A DNA stretch of 64,000 nt, from positions 1,473,778 through 1,537,777 of the forward strand of contig DF158882.1 in assembly GCA_000307305.1 (NCBI GenBank), given 5' to 3'. The position numbers and the translations under genes are program-made. A model generated the notes under the pieces. The model worked only from the letters and a program-made list of their open reading frames with translations. It had not been told where the DNA came from and did not search any database. The stretch is from Enterobacteriaceae bacterium B14 (lineage in GTDB: Bacteria > Pseudomonadota > Gammaproteobacteria > Enterobacterales > Enterobacteriaceae). This document shows positions 50,074 through 60,792 of this stretch, in pieces; the stretch's first letter is position 1, and each line of letters opens with the position of its first letter.

Positions 50074-51294
50074 TTATACGTCCAGCAGTAAACGAGCTGG
50101 ATCTTCAAGCATCTCTTTTACGGTAACCAAGAAACCAACAGATTCACGTCCGTCAATTAAACGGTGATCATAAGAGAGAGCCAGATACATCATCGGTAGG
50201 ATAACAACCTGCCCATTCACCGCCATTGGGCGATCTTTAATCGCATGCATGCCCAAAATAGCGCTTTGTGGTGGGTTGATGATTGGCGTAGACATGAGGG
50301 AACCAAAGACGCCGCCATTGGTGATGGTAAAGTTACCACCCGTTAACTCTTCAACGGTCAACTTGCCATCACGGCCTTTAACTGCCAACTCTTTGATTTT
50401 CTTTTCGATGTCAGCCACGCTGATCGTATCCACATCGCGCAGTACTGGGGTAACCAAACCACGCGGTGTCGATACCGCAATGCTGATATCGAAATAGTTG
50501 TGATACACCACGTCTTGGCCATCAATAGACGCGTTCACTTCTGGATAACGTTTTAACGCTTCCAACACGGCCTTGATATAGAAAGACATAAAGCCCAAAC
50601 GTACACCGTGGCGTTTCTCGAAAGCCTCACCATACTGCTTGCGCAGATCCATCACAGGCTGCATGTTCACCTCATTAAAGGTGGTTAACATCGCAGTGCT
50701 ATTTTTGGCTTCTAGAAGACGCTCAGCAACACGTTTGCGCAGACGAGTCATTGGTACTCGTTTTTCGCTGCGGTATGTCAGAGGTGCATTCTTCTCTGCT
50801 TCTGCAGCAGCAGATGCCGCCGCTGGTGCTTTTTTCTTATTCGCCAGATACTGCTCTACGTCTTCACGGGTAATACGCCCGCCAACACCGGTGCCTTTAA
50901 TCTCTTTCGCATTCAGCTCATACTCGCTGAGTAGACGGCGGATCGCAGGGCTAAGTGCATCACTACTCTCTTCTTCAAGAGCTGCAGTATGGCGCTGTGC
51001 TGGCGTAGACTCGGTTGACTGGCTCTTCTCGCTAACCACCTTGCCGCTAGCATTAGAAGGAACTAAACGACCAAGAATTTGACGCGAAGTTACCGTAGCA
51101 CCTTCATCTTCCAGTAAGGCTTCTAACGTACCCGCTTCTGATGCAGGCACCTCCAGAATCACTTTATCCGTTTCAATCTCTACGAGTACTTCATCGCGCT
51201 GAACTGTATCACCCGGTTTTTTATGCCAAGTTGCAACGGTGGCATCCGCTACGGATTCAGGTAGGTCAGGGACCAGAATATCTATGCTGCTCAT
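50074..51294 (-). CDS. sucB: 2-oxoglutarate dehydrogenase E2 (dihydrolipoyl succinyltransferase) SucB
   Basis: A 406-residue E2 core protein. The lipoyl domain (1-78) has the lipoyl-lysine in [12 protein letters not shown]; the peripheral subunit-binding domain is [19 protein letters not shown] with [17 protein letters not shown] (about 113-150); the catalytic domain ends with the active-site [11 protein letters not shown]. An Ala-rich linker separates domains. It transfers the succinyl group to CoA. It lies 15 bp after sucA. Confidence 0.98.
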   Translation of the reverse strand: MSSIDILVPDLPESVADATVATWHKKPGDTVQRDEVLVEIETDKVILEVPASEAGTLEALLEDEGATVTSRQILGRLVPSNASGKVVSEKSQSTESTPAQRHTAALEEESSDALSPAIRRLLSEYELNAKEIKGTGVGGRITREDVEQYLANKKKAPAAASAAAEAEKNAPLTYRSEKRVPMTRLRKRVAERLLEAKNSTAMLTTFNEVNMQPVMDLRKQYGEAFEKRHGVRLGFMSFYIKAVLEALKRYPEVNASIDGQDVVYHNYFDISIAVSTPRGLVTPVLRDVDTISVADIEKKIKELAVKGRDGKLTVEELTGGNFTITNGGVFGSLMSTPIINPPQSAILGMHAIKDRPMAVNGQVVILPMMYLALSYDHRLIDGRESVGFLVTVKEMLEDPARLLLDV

Positions 51295-51309
51295 TATCGA
51301 TCCTTTAAT

Positions 51310-54117
51310 TTATTCTACATTCAACGCATCATTCACCAACTCTTGCTGCTGTTGCTGGTGAACGGACATATACCCAACAGCCGGTGAGGCTGAAGCCGGA
51401 CGGCCTGCATAACGTAGCGAAGCACCAAATGGAATAACTTCACGGATGTTATGTTGGCTACAGTACCAAGCACCTTGGTTAAGAGGCTCTTCTTGGCACC
51501 AGACGAAATCAAGTACGTGAGAATACTGTACAAACAACTCCTGTACCGCTTTATGCGGGAACGGATACAGCTGCTCAATACGTACAATGGCAACGTCTTT
51601 TTGATTATTTTTGCGACGCTGTTCTAGCAGGTCGTAGTAAACCTTACCGGAACACATCACGACGCGCTTAACCTCTTTCGGATCCAACTCATCGACTTCA
51701 CCGATAGCAGGTAGGAAAGCACCGTTCATCAAATCATCCATCGAAGAGACAGCTAATGGATGACGCAGTAATGATTTAGGTGACATCACAATCAGAGGGC
51801 GACGCATACCGCGTACCGCCTGACGGCGTAGCATGTGATAAACCTGAGCCGGTGTTGATGGAATACAAACCTGAATATTCTGTTCAGCACACAGTTGTAA
51901 ATAGCGCTCTAAACGTGCAGACGAGTGCTCTGGCCCTTGGCCTTCATAACCGTGTGGTAGGAGCATAACCAAGCCACACATACGACCCCATTTCTGCTCA
52001 CCAGAACTGATAAACTGGTCGATAACTACCTGTGCGTTATTCGCGAAGTCACCAAACTGGGCTTCCCAAATCGTCAGCGTGCGCGGTTCTGCCGTGGCAT
52101 AGCCATACTCAAAACCAAGTACCGCAGATTCAGACAGCACCGAGTCCCAAATCTGGAAATGGCCCTGACCATTGTGAACATTAGCCAAAGGAATATAAAC
52201 TGAACCGTTCACTTGGTTGTGCACCACAGCATGGCGATGGAAGAAGGTTCCTCGCCCCACATCTTCACCTGTGATACGAACCGAAATACCTTCATCAACC
52301 AACGTGGCATAGGCTAAGTTTTCTGCGCCGCCCCAATCAAATAGCTTGTTACCTTCAGCCATGTCAGTACGGTCGCTATAAATTTTAGCCACACGCGATT
52401 GAAGCTCGACCCCCTCAGGAACAGAGCTGATACGGCGAGCCAGTTCCTGTAAACGCTTAGGTTCAACTTTACTTGGGTACTCTTCATCCCATTCGTGGTT
52501 GAGATAAGGGGCCCAAGTGAAGGACTGCATATTCATCGGACGCCACTCATCCACCACGCAATCACCTTTATCCAGCGCATCGCGATACAGATTAACCATC
52601 TCGGTTGTGTCTTCCGTCTTCACTACGCGCTCTTCAACCAAACGGTCGGCATAAATTTGACGAGGTGTTGGGTGTTTTTTGATTTTTTGGTACATAACTG
52701 GCTGCGTTGCCATAGGCTCATCGGCCTCGTTATGACCGTGGCGGCGATAACACACCAAATCAATGAAAACATCGCGCTTGAACTCGTTACGGAAATCCAA
52801 CGCTAAACGGGTGACAAAAGCAACGGCTTCTGGATCATCCGCATTGACGTGGAAAATCGGCGCCTGAACCATCTTGCCGATATCAGTGCAATATTCCGTT
52901 GAACGCGCATCAAGCGGATTAGACGTGGTAAAACCAATCTGGTTATTGATAACGATACGTATCGTACCGCCAACCTCATAACCCCGCGCCTGAGACATGT
53001 TCAGAATTTCTTGAACAATCCCTTGGCCTGCAATGGCTGCATCACCGTGAATTGTAATAGGTAATACGAGGTTGCTACCCGCAGCTTCTAAGCGGTCACG
53101 ACGCGCACGCACAGACCCCATAACAACAGGGCTAACAATCTCAAGGTGAGATGGGTTAAATGCCAGCGCAAGGTGTACAACACCGCCTTCGGTTTCAAAA
53201 TCGGATGAGAAACCTTGGTGATATTTCACATCACCCGTACCTAAATGCTCTTTATGCTTACCCGCAAACTCATCAAATAACTCATCTGGACGTTTACCCA
53301 ATAAGTTAATCAAGACGTTTAAACGGCCTCTGTGTGCCATACCGAGTACAGCCTCACGAGTACCATTTTTACCTGCATGAAGGATCATCTCTTTAAGCAT
53401 AGGGACTAAAGCGTCACCACCTTCCAGAGAGAAGCGTTTTGCACCAGGGAATTTAGCCCCTAAATAACGCTCTAAGCCTTCAGCTGCTGTCAGTTCTTTT
53501 AAGAAACGGCGCTGCTCATCATGGGTGAACTTAGGCTGCCCCATAACAGATTCGATACGCTGTTGGAGCCAGCGTTTCTCTTCTGTATTCGTGATGTGCA
53601 TATACTCTGCACCCACTGAGCCACAATAGGTTTGCCTTAATGTTTCATAAATATCACCCAGCTTCATCGTATCTTTGCCGGTTGCAAAAGAACCTACGTT
53701 GAAAGTGGTTTCAAAATCATCTGGCGTGAGATTGTGGAAGGCTGGATCTAAATCAGGAACTGATTCTCGCTGCCATAAACCGAGTGGATCAAGATTTGCT
53801 TGCTGATGCCCGCGAAAACGAAATGCGTTGATGAGCTGTAAAACCTTAACCTGTTTAATATCAGATTCAGGGCCGCTAACAGAGGTGACATAGCGAGCTG
53901 GATTTTTCGCCATTTGGCGAAAGTACTCTCTCGTTTGAGAATGAAACTGCTCTGTACCTAACCCAATAGTAGGTAGTTGTTGAAAGATTTCTCTCCAGCT
54001 AGCGTCTACAGAGTTTGGATCTGTTAAGTAATCTTCATAGATTTGCTCTATGTAAGACTGGTTTGCACCCGCCAGATAGGAAGAATCCAGCCAGGCCTTC
54101 ATTGCGCCGTTCTGCAT
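51310..54117 (-). CDS. sucA: 2-oxoglutarate dehydrogenase E1 SucA
   Basis: A 935-residue thiamine-diphosphate decarboxylase, with the N-terminal E2-contact segment (LDSSYLAGANQSYIEQIYEDYL), FRFRGHQQANLDPLG, GMAHRGRLNVL, the ThDP/Mg region GDAAIAGQGIVQEILNMS then VINNQIGFTTS, and the C-terminal transketolase-like domain. Length fits E. coli (933). A 301-bp gap with a hairpin separates it from sdhB. Confidence 0.98.
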   Translation of the reverse strand: MQNGAMKAWLDSSYLAGANQSYIEQIYEDYLTDPNSVDASWREIFQQLPTIGLGTEQFHSQTREYFRQMAKNPARYVTSVSGPESDIKQVKVLQLINAFRFRGHQQANLDPLGLWQRESVPDLDPAFHNLTPDDFETTFNVGSFATGKDTMKLGDIYETLRQTYCGSVGAEYMHITNTEEKRWLQQRIESVMGQPKFTHDEQRRFLKELTAAEGLERYLGAKFPGAKRFSLEGGDALVPMLKEMILHAGKNGTREAVLGMAHRGRLNVLINLLGKRPDELFDEFAGKHKEHLGTGDVKYHQGFSSDFETEGGVVHLALAFNPSHLEIVSPVVMGSVRARRDRLEAAGSNLVLPITIHGDAAIAGQGIVQEILNMSQARGYEVGGTIRIVINNQIGFTTSNPLDARSTEYCTDIGKMVQAPIFHVNADDPEAVAFVTRLALDFRNEFKRDVFIDLVCYRRHGHNEADEPMATQPVMYQKIKKHPTPRQIYADRLVEERVVKTEDTTEMVNLYRDALDKGDCVVDEWRPMNMQSFTWAPYLNHEWDEEYPSKVEPKRLQELARRISSVPEGVELQSRVAKIYSDRTDMAEGNKLFDWGGAENLAYATLVDEGISVRITGEDVGRGTFFHRHAVVHNQVNGSVYIPLANVHNGQGHFQIWDSVLSESAVLGFEYGYATAEPRTLTIWEAQFGDFANNAQVVIDQFISSGEQKWGRMCGLVMLLPHGYEGQGPEHSSARLERYLQLCAEQNIQVCIPSTPAQVYHMLRRQAVRGMRRPLIVMSPKSLLRHPLAVSSMDDLMNGAFLPAIGEVDELDPKEVKRVVMCSGKVYYDLLEQRRKNNQKDVAIVRIEQLYPFPHKAVQELFVQYSHVLDFVWCQEEPLNQGAWYCSQHNIREVIPFGASLRYAGRPASASPAVGYMSVHQQQQQELVNDALNVE

Positions 54118-54344
54118 TATGATCCCTTAAGCTTTTTCAGCTTTAATTTTGCCGTGGATAACATATGTATATGACGTACTCATGCACGTTCTTGTCAGGG
54201 CATACTTGTACTGTGTATACCCACCAAGGAATTTCTCCAAGTTAACTTAACTCCCGCTTGGAAAGGCTCCCTCACTCTATTCTTACAACCTATCTTCACG
54301 CTCTATATTCACTACGAAGTCACTACAATACTCGATGACTTGGG

Positions 54345-54389
54345 GTGTTTGCCTCTCTACATTAATGCTTTAACGAAGAGAGGCAACAC
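54345..54389. repeat. Hairpin in the sdhB-sucA spacer
   Basis: Arms GTGTTTGCCTCTCT and AGAGAGGCAACAC (one bulged T) enclose 18 bases, starting about 30 bp after the sdhB stop. No U-run follows; likely an mRNA stability or processing element in the sdh-suc transcript. The rest of the 301-bp spacer shows nothing recognisable. Confidence 0.6.
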
Positions 54390-54418
54390 ACTGATATTAC
54401 TACATCTACTATGATTTA

Positions 54419-55135
54419 TTATGCCCCACGCTTAAGCAGCATCGACTTAATATGGCCAATGGCTTTCGTCGGGTTCAGCCCTTTTGGACAAACACTGACA
54501 CAGTTCATGATGCTATGGCAGCGGAATACGCTGAAAGCATCATTTAACCCATCCAGACGCGATTCCGTTTCCGTATCACGGCTGTCAATCAAGAAGCGAT
54601 ATGCCGCTAATAACCCAGCTGGGCCAACAAACTTGTCTGGATTCCACCAGAATGACGGGCAAGACGTTGAGCAACACGCACACATAATACATTCATACAG
54701 GCCATCTAGCTTTTCACGCTGTTCAGGTGATTGTAAATGCTCACGTGCAGGAGGATTAACGCCGTTATTCAATAAATAAGGCTTAATCTTCTCGTATTGT
54801 GCATAGAATTGCCCCATGTCTACCACGAGATCTCTTACTACTGGTAATCCAGGTAAAGGACGGATAACAATCCTTTTACTGCCGCGGCGCAAAGTAGAGA
54901 CCGGCGTAATACATGCCAAGCCATTTTTGCCGTTCATGTTAAGGCCATCAGAACCGCATACACCTTCACGGCATGAGCGACGGAAAGCCAAAGTAGGATC
55001 CTGCTCTTTCAACTGAATGAGCGCATCCAACAACATCATGTCGCGCCCCTCCTCCGCTTCTAGCTCGTAATCTTGCATACGGGGAGCAGTATCAACATCT
55101 GGGTTATAACGATAAATTGAAAATTCGAGTTTCAT
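54419..55135 (-). CDS. sdhB: Succinate dehydrogenase iron-sulfur subunit SdhB
   Basis: A 238-residue subunit with all three clusters: [2Fe-2S] in SCREGVCGSDGLNMNG plus the following Cys, [4Fe-4S] in CIMCACCSTSCPS, and [3Fe-4S] in CHSIMNCVSVCPKGLNP. It carries electrons from SdhA flavin to ubiquinone at SdhCD. Length identical to E. coli. It lies 15 bp after sdhA. Confidence 0.98.
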   Translation of the reverse strand: MKLEFSIYRYNPDVDTAPRMQDYELEAEEGRDMMLLDALIQLKEQDPTLAFRRSCREGVCGSDGLNMNGKNGLACITPVSTLRRGSKRIVIRPLPGLPVVRDLVVDMGQFYAQYEKIKPYLLNNGVNPPAREHLQSPEQREKLDGLYECIMCACCSTSCPSFWWNPDKFVGPAGLLAAYRFLIDSRDTETESRLDGLNDAFSVFRCHSIMNCVSVCPKGLNPTKAIGHIKSMLLKRGA

Positions 55136-55150
55136 ACCTGTTCTCCGCCC

Positions 55151-56917
55151 TTAATAAGTACGCGCTTTCGGCGGGAATGCCGGACGCAGCTTAGGTTGCA
55201 TGTTCACCTCACGGCGAGTCATGGTTTCCGTTTGCGGTTGATACAGGGAATGGCATAGCCAGTTCGCATCATCACGATCTGGATAGTCGAAGCGACTGTG
55301 CGCACCACGGCTTTCGGTACGGTAATTCGCCGCAGCGGCCGTTGCGTAAGCGGTTTCCATCAAGTTATCTAATTCTAGACACTCGATACGCTGGGTGTTG
55401 AAATCGTTAGAGGTATCATCCAAACGCGCATTTTTCAGACGTTCGCGAATCTCTTTTAACTCTTCCATCCCTTTCGCCATCGCATCACCTTCACGGAATA
55501 CGGAGAAGTTATGCTGCATACAAGATTGAAGGTCTTTGCGAATGGCCACCGGATCTTCACCCGTGCGCGCATTATTCCAACGATTTACTCGTTCTAAAGA
55601 GACATCAACATCAGACTCACTGGCATCACGGCTTGGGCCTTGTTCTGCCAAACTTTCAGCCAGATGTACGCCCACTGCGCGACCAAATACCACTAGATCC
55701 AGTAAGGAGTTACCGCCTAAACGGTTTGCACCATGTACGGATACGCAGGCGATTTCACCCACGGCGAACAAGCCAGGGATCACAACATCCTCACCCTTTT
55801 CATTTACCGTTAATGCCTGACCCGTCACTTTAGTCGGTATCCCCCCCATCATGTAGTGGCAGGTAGGAATAACAGGAATAGGCTCTTTGATCGGATCGAC
55901 ATGAGCAAAAGTACGGGACAACTCCAGAATGCCCGGTAAGCGAGACTCTAAAACGTCTTTGCCCAAGTGATCTAGTTTCAGTTTTGCATGAGGGCCCCAC
56001 GGACCATCACAGCCGCGACCTTCACGGATCTCAATCATGATTGAGCGAGCAACCACATCACGGCCAGCCAAATCTTTAGCATTTGGAGCATAACGCTCCA
56101 TGAAGCGTTCACCGTTTTTATTGAGTAGATAGCCACCTTCACCACGGCAACCTTCTGTGACCAGAACACCTGCGCCAGCAATACCCGTTGGGTGGAACTG
56201 CCACATTTCCATATCTTGAACAGGCACACCAGCACGCAGTGCCATACCAACACCGTCACCGGTATTAATGTGTGCGTTAGTGGTTGACTGATAGATACGC
56301 CCCGCCCCACCCGTCGCCAGCACGGTAGCATTGGCTTTGAAGTAAACCATTTCGCCCGTTTCGATACAGATAGCCGTACAACCAACAACCGCGCCATCCT
56401 GATTTTTAACCAGATCGAGGGCATACCACTCAGAAAAAATCGTCGTGTGGTTCTTCAGATTTTGCTGATAAAGCGTATGCAGAAGTGCATGTCCGGTACG
56501 GTCTGCTGCTGCTGCCGTGCGAGCCGCTTGCTCACCGCCGAACTCTTTAGATTGCCCACCAAATGGGCGTTGATAGATTTTGCCGTTATCAAGGCGTGAG
56601 AACGGTAAACCCATGTGGTCTAGCTCAAGAATCGCTTCTGGGCCAGTTTTACACATATATTCGATAGCATCCTGATCGCCGATGTAATCGGAACCTTTAA
56701 CGGTATCGTACATATGCCATTCCCAGTTATCGGGATGGGTGTTACCTAGCGCAACCGTAATGCCACCTTGGGCAGAAACAGTATGAGAACGGGTTGGGAA
56801 GACCTTAGACAGCAGCGCACAAGACAGGCCCTGCTGTGAAATTTGGAGTGCAGCACGCATACCAGCACCACCCGCACCAATAACAACAGCATCAAACTCT
56901 CTTACAGGCAGTTTCAT
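55151..56917 (-). CDS. sdhA: Succinate dehydrogenase flavoprotein subunit SdhA
   Basis: A 588-residue flavoprotein that oxidises succinate to fumarate. The FAD Rossmann motif [15 protein letters not shown], covalent-FAD His in [32 protein letters not shown], and catalytic-region arginines in HYMMGGIPT and [18 protein letters not shown] are present. Length identical to E. coli. It starts directly after the sdhD stop. Confidence 0.98.
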   Translation of the reverse strand: MKLPVREFDAVVIGAGGAGMRAALQISQQGLSCALLSKVFPTRSHTVSAQGGITVALGNTHPDNWEWHMYDTVKGSDYIGDQDAIEYMCKTGPEAILELDHMGLPFSRLDNGKIYQRPFGGQSKEFGGEQAARTAAAADRTGHALLHTLYQQNLKNHTTIFSEWYALDLVKNQDGAVVGCTAICIETGEMVYFKANATVLATGGAGRIYQSTTNAHINTGDGVGMALRAGVPVQDMEMWQFHPTGIAGAGVLVTEGCRGEGGYLLNKNGERFMERYAPNAKDLAGRDVVARSIMIEIREGRGCDGPWGPHAKLKLDHLGKDVLESRLPGILELSRTFAHVDPIKEPIPVIPTCHYMMGGIPTKVTGQALTVNEKGEDVVIPGLFAVGEIACVSVHGANRLGGNSLLDLVVFGRAVGVHLAESLAEQGPSRDASESDVDVSLERVNRWNNARTGEDPVAIRKDLQSCMQHNFSVFREGDAMAKGMEELKEIRERLKNARLDDTSNDFNTQRIECLELDNLMETAYATAAAANYRTESRGAHSRFDYPDRDDANWLCHSLYQPQTETMTRREVNMQPKLRPAFPPKARTY

Positions 56918-57265
56918 TTATATACCCCACACAACAATAGTTCCATAAAGGAGATAGACAACCGACACCACAACAATTGCAAACTGCAGGATCAAACGCA
57001 GAGCAATCGGTTTAATGTAATCGGTCAGTACCTGCCACATACCAATCCATGCATGTACTAAAATGGAGAGTAGCGCCAGCAGGGTAAATACCTTTGTGAC
57101 GTGAGAGGCAAAGAAACCGCGCCAGACTTCATAAGTTAAATCTGATGCTATAATGACAAAACCGAGAATGTATAAGACATACAGGGTCAGAATAATGGCG
57201 GATGCACGTAGTAATAACCAGTCCTGCAAACCGTTGCGACCTAGCGCAGATACGTTAGTTACCAT
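56918..57265 (-). CDS. sdhD: Succinate dehydrogenase membrane anchor SdhD
   Basis: A 115-residue three-helix membrane subunit: [44 protein letters not shown] (heme b / quinone region), and [23 protein letters not shown]. Length identical to E. coli SdhD. It overlaps sdhC by seven bases and abuts sdhA. Confidence 0.97.
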   Translation of the reverse strand: MVTNVSALGRNGLQDWLLLRASAIILTLYVLYILGFVIIASDLTYEVWRGFFASHVTKVFTLLALLSILVHAWIGMWQVLTDYIKPIALRLILQFAIVVVSVVYLLYGTIVVWGI

Positions 57266-57636
57266 ACGAGAACTCCAGCCAGAATTGAAAGCACGATAGT
57301 AACCACAAAAGAGATCATTGCAGTACGGCTACCAGTAGCGAAATTCTCCTCGATATAGCCGAAATCCATCAGAAGATGACGAATGCCACCACTGATGTGA
57401 TAGGCCAACGCCGTGAGAATTCCCCAAAAGATAAACTTGACGAAGAAGCTATCCATAATCGCCGCAGCTTGAAAGAAGCCTTCCTGTGAAGAGAGGGACA
57501 GCCCAAGCAGCCATAACAGAATCCCTACAGCGACGAATGTTATGACGCCAGAGACACGGTGTAAAATGGACGCTATCGCAGTTATCGGGAAATGGATCGT
57601 TTGTAGATCCAGATTGACAGGTCTTTGTTTTTTCAC
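57259..57636 (-). CDS. sdhC: Succinate dehydrogenase cytochrome b556 subunit SdhC
   Basis: A 125-residue three-helix subunit: [31 protein letters not shown] (quinone-site Ser/Arg) and [21 protein letters not shown] (heme ligand His). The only possible start is GTG at 57636, because an in-frame TAA lies two codons upstream. This gives MKKQRPVN, four residues shorter than E. coli (MIRNVKKQRP), and no strong ribosome-binding site is seen. First gene of sdhCDAB-sucABCD. Confidence 0.96.
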   Translation of the reverse strand: MKKQRPVNLDLQTIHFPITAIASILHRVSGVITFVAVGILLWLLGLSLSSQEGFFQAAAIMDSFFVKFIFWGILTALAYHISGGIRHLLMDFGYIEENFATGSRTAMISFVVTIVLSILAGVLVW

Positions 57637-58358
57637 TTTTTAGCCCACACAGCTCTTATTATTTTACTTCCCCCGGGCTTGATGTGGAATCAGACAGCGC
57701 TTCAAGAGTCTTTTCACTCTTTAAGCATGTTTAAACGAACTATCCCAAATGTTTAAACACACCTTCACACGCTGGGTGCTCCTACTACAAGGTTTTCCGG
57801 AGACCTAGCGGCAGTATAGGGTTATCACATTCCCATTACAATTCGAATACAAACTGATTCATAACATTTCCCTGAAACAGTGAGAATGATCACGATTTTC
57901 ATAAATAAAACAAAAACAATTATCTAATTTGACAAAGAATAAACATTTCAATTACAACTAGTGCAGCTAAAATAATCATGCTGTTGGAGCCAATCGATGA
58001 GTAATCCCTTCCACATGCCCGTAAGGTATGCAACAGTGTGTTGATATCATCTTTGTACTCTACAACCACTATCACTCGACTTTAGATAATAAAGCTCGAG
58101 TTAAACCACAACTAGAATCTTAATGAAATCATCAGCTAAAGCATATAGGCTAGTGACAAAGAGAATACTGGTAAAAAGGGAAAGAAACCGTGATTAGTGT
58201 GGCTATTCTTGGGGAAATTTCAGGGCAATCTTCTGGAATGATTGAATAGCGGATAACTCATCTAAGCTTATCGGCTTTCTTTTTTGAATACACTGACATG
58301 ATTTTTGTTACATAGCTTGCTGATGATTCTTAAAAATAAGGCGCTAAAGGAGATATAA
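57637..58358. other. Divergent regulatory region between sdhC and gltA
   Basis: 722 bp without a gene, as in E. coli, carrying the promoters of both TCA operons. It is AT-rich and includes a CRP-like site (57879-57894). ArcA sites are expected but I could not identify them with confidence. Confidence 0.6.
57879..57894. promoter_or_regulatory. CRP-like site upstream of sdhC
   Basis: AGTGAGAATGATCACG has the symmetrical core GTGA-N6-TCAC of a CRP site, with one mismatch at each outer base. It is 243 bp upstream of sdhC, near where the E. coli sdh promoter lies. Confidence 0.5.
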
Positions 58359-59645
58359 ATGGCAACTAGAAAAGCGATCCTAACCCTCGAAGGTGAGGCT
58401 CCTATCGAGCTGGATATCCTGTCAGGTACAATGGGAGTGGATGAAATTGATGTTCGTAGTTTAGGCTCAAAGGGGTATTTCACCTTCGATCCTGGTTACC
58501 TATCTACAGCATCTTGCGAATCAAAAATCACTTATATCGACGGCGATCAGGGGATATTGCTGCACCGCGGCTACCCAATCGACCAGTTAGCTAAAGAATC
58601 ATCTTATCTAGAAGTCTGCTATATCCTGCTCAACGGCGAAGCCCCTTCCGAGAAAGAATTTGAAGCCTTCAAAACGATGGTGACACGCCACACGATGGTG
58701 CATGAGCAAATCACCCGCCTGTTTCATGGCTTCCGCCGCGACTCTCACCCAATGGCGCTGTTATGTGGTGTTACCGGTGCTTTCGCTGCGTTTTACCATG
58801 ATGCTCTTGATGTTAATAATGAGCGCCATCGTGAAATTACAGCGTTCCGTCTCTTGTCGAAAATGCCTACCGTTGCTGCAATGAGCTACAAATACTCACT
58901 GGGCCAACCTTTTGTTTATCCTCGCAACGACCTCTCTTATGCAGCTAATTTCCTGCATATGATGTTCTCTACACCTTGCGAAGAGTACAAGGTCAACCCT
59001 GTCATGGAGCGTGCAATGGACAGAATTCTTATTCTGCATGCAGACCATGAGCAAAATGCTTCTACATCGACGGTACGTACTGCAGGCTCTTCAGGTGCCA
59101 ATCCCTTTGCCTGTATATCAGCGGGTATTGCATCACTATGGGGCCCTGCCCACGGTGGCGCCAACGAAGCTTGTCTGAAGATGCTGGAAGAAATTGGTAC
59201 CGTAGATAAGATTCCTGAGTACATCGAAAGAGCGAAAGATAAGAATGATTCTTTCCGCTTGATGGGCTTTGGGCATCGCGTTTACAAAAATCACGATCCG
59301 CGTGCAACGGTTATGCGTGAAACCTGCCATGAAGTACTCAGCCAACTGCATATGAAAGACGATTTGCTCGAAGTGGCTATGGAGCTAGAGAGAATTGCAC
59401 TAAGCGACCCATACTTCATTGAGAAGAAACTGTATCCTAACGTTGATTTCTACTCAGGTATCATCTTGAAAGCAATGGGGATACCAACGTCTATGTTCAC
59501 CGTGATCTTCGCTATTGCACGCACAATTGGCTGGATTGCTCACTGGACTGAAATGTACGATGAAGGCATTAAAATTGCCCGTCCTCGTCAGCTTTATACC
59601 GGTTATACCCAACGTGATTTTCATACTAATCTGAACAAAAAATAA
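58359..59645 (+). CDS. gltA: Citrate synthase GltA
   Basis: A 428-residue type-II (hexameric, NADH-sensitive class) citrate synthase. Catalytic regions [12 protein letters not shown] (His), [14 protein letters not shown] (His), and [10 protein letters not shown] (Asp) are present, along with [16 protein letters not shown]. Length is close to E. coli (427). The ATG follows AAAGGAGATATAA. Monocistronic, divergent from sdhC, and ended by a strong terminator. Confidence 0.98.
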   Translation: MATRKAILTLEGEAPIELDILSGTMGVDEIDVRSLGSKGYFTFDPGYLSTASCESKITYIDGDQGILLHRGYPIDQLAKESSYLEVCYILLNGEAPSEKEFEAFKTMVTRHTMVHEQITRLFHGFRRDSHPMALLCGVTGAFAAFYHDALDVNNERHREITAFRLLSKMPTVAAMSYKYSLGQPFVYPRNDLSYAANFLHMMFSTPCEEYKVNPVMERAMDRILILHADHEQNASTSTVRTAGSSGANPFACISAGIASLWGPAHGGANEACLKMLEEIGTVDKIPEYIERAKDKNDSFRLMGFGHRVYKNHDPRATVMRETCHEVLSQLHMKDDLLEVAMELERIALSDPYFIEKKLYPNVDFYSGIILKAMGIPTSMFTVIFAIARTIGWIAHWTEMYDEGIKIARPRQLYTGYTQRDFHTNLNKK

Positions 59646-59671
59646 CGTATTACGCCGGTAAATACAGACAG

Positions 59672-59706
59672 AAACGCCACTTCATGCATAAGTGGCGTTT
59701 TTTATT
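59672..59706 (+). terminator. Rho-independent terminator of gltA
   Basis: Perfect 10-bp arms (AACGCCACTT / AAGTGGCGTT) around CATGCAT, followed by TTTTTATT. It lies 27 bp after the gltA stop. Confidence 0.93.
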
Positions 59707-60056
59707 CCACATTCGTAAATAGCTACTTAGTAAGGAACGTTAGGCTACCAAACTCTTGGCTTTCACACTATTCAGATTTGAAATAGCGCAATGAGCTCGC
59801 ATCAGTTATCAGAGTCAGTGCTTCAAATCCGACGATGGAATATGCAACGATCTTAAGCATGTACTACGGGTGAATAATACAATAACCCTATCTAAATTAT
59901 GCTGGCAATGTTAATTAAAATCACATTAAGGAAACAACTGAATATGATTCGCTTTATTTAACAGTTCAGCATAAACGAAAGATATTATAAAAAGTGATAA
60001 ATAAAGAAATGAAAAGCTTTTGTTTTATATCATCTGCTATAAGCATAAATTTTGAA
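59707..60056. other. Gene-free spacer between gltA and the DUF1090/usher region
   Basis: About 350 bp of mostly AT-rich sequence between two converging terminators. No coding sequence or recognisable site. Confidence 0.5.
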
Positions 60057-60099
60057 TATAAAAAAGCCTCTAATCTCATATTAAGATAAGAGGCTTTAT
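60057..60099 (-). terminator. Terminator after the first DUF1090 gene
   Basis: On the minus strand, arms AAAGCCTCT and AGAGGCTTT flank an internal partial stem and run into TTTTTTATA. It ends the leftward DUF1090/usher transcription. Confidence 0.85.
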
Positions 60100-60165
60100 A
60101 TCAGATACAGTAAAGAACTCGTAAAAAGTAAGTATCGTTGCAACACAAAAAGAAAGATAGAAATA

Positions 60166-60600
60166 TTAACCTTTCAGACGAGCTAAGATCTCTTTAGATT
60201 CTTTCAATTCATCTTGGCGCTCAACTAAATCAGCTTCTTTCTTCGCTAATTTCTTTTGCAGCTTAGCTACTTTATCTGCTCTTCCAAGCTCTTTAGCTTG
60301 TTCGATCTCAGATTTCACTTCTGTGATATCACCTTGTTTATCAACGACTTTAGCTTCGTGTTTTCTCACTTTTTGCTCTGCGTTTCTAACTAGGCCTTCA
60401 TGAGTACAATGAGTATTAACTTCACTCAATGCTTGCTCAAGCCCAGCAATTTCACCCGCATTATTATGCTTTTTAGCATTTTCAATCTGAGCAGTGATCT
60501 CTGCACGCTTGTCATCACAGCCATTAACTGCAGCATGTGCGCTACCAAGGGTACAAAACAGCAGAATAGAAGCTAAAGGTACAATTGTCATTTTTTTCAT
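60166..60600 (-). CDS. DUF1090 (YqjC-like) periplasmic protein, copy 1
   Basis: A 144-residue protein with a signal peptide (1-23, ending AHA). The mature part begins CDDKRAEITAQIENAK and has a second Cys in VNTHC; both are typical of DUF1090. The rest is a Lys/Glu-rich helix-forming stretch (KLQKKLAKKEADLVERQDEL) likely to be coiled coil. Charged residues roughly balance (about 24 each). E. coli YqjC is the related protein, function unknown. This copy has diverged from the two at 63.1-64.0 kb. A terminator lies downstream, and the usher gene lies upstream on the same strand. Confidence 0.82.
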   Translation of the reverse strand: MKKMTIVPLASILLFCTLGSAHAAVNGCDDKRAEITAQIENAKKHNNAGEIAGLEQALSEVNTHCTHEGLVRNAEQKVRKHEAKVVDKQGDITEVKSEIEQAKELGRADKVAKLQKKLAKKEADLVERQDELKESKEILARLKG

Positions 60601-60792
60601 CGGAATCCACCAAATAGGTTAGTTTAATTAATAGTATTTAATTTTCTATTACTTCGAGAAAAATATCTCTTAATAATATTAAATTGGAACATCAACGCTT
60701 TGCTGAGCAGAGTGAGATCCAATACTATCGCATCAATTTACATTAAAACCAGATGGCGATATTGAATATAAAACCTGATATTTGCGAAGAAA

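Noticed and set aside
54411..54779. A 122-residue plus-strand frame over sdhB
   Set aside because: It lies antisense to the conserved sdhB coding sequence and resembles no family.
60601..60792. Small chaperone or pilin gene between DUF1090 copy 1 and the usher
   Set aside because: The gap is only 192 bp, AT-rich, and contains no frame with a signal peptide or pilin-like motif.
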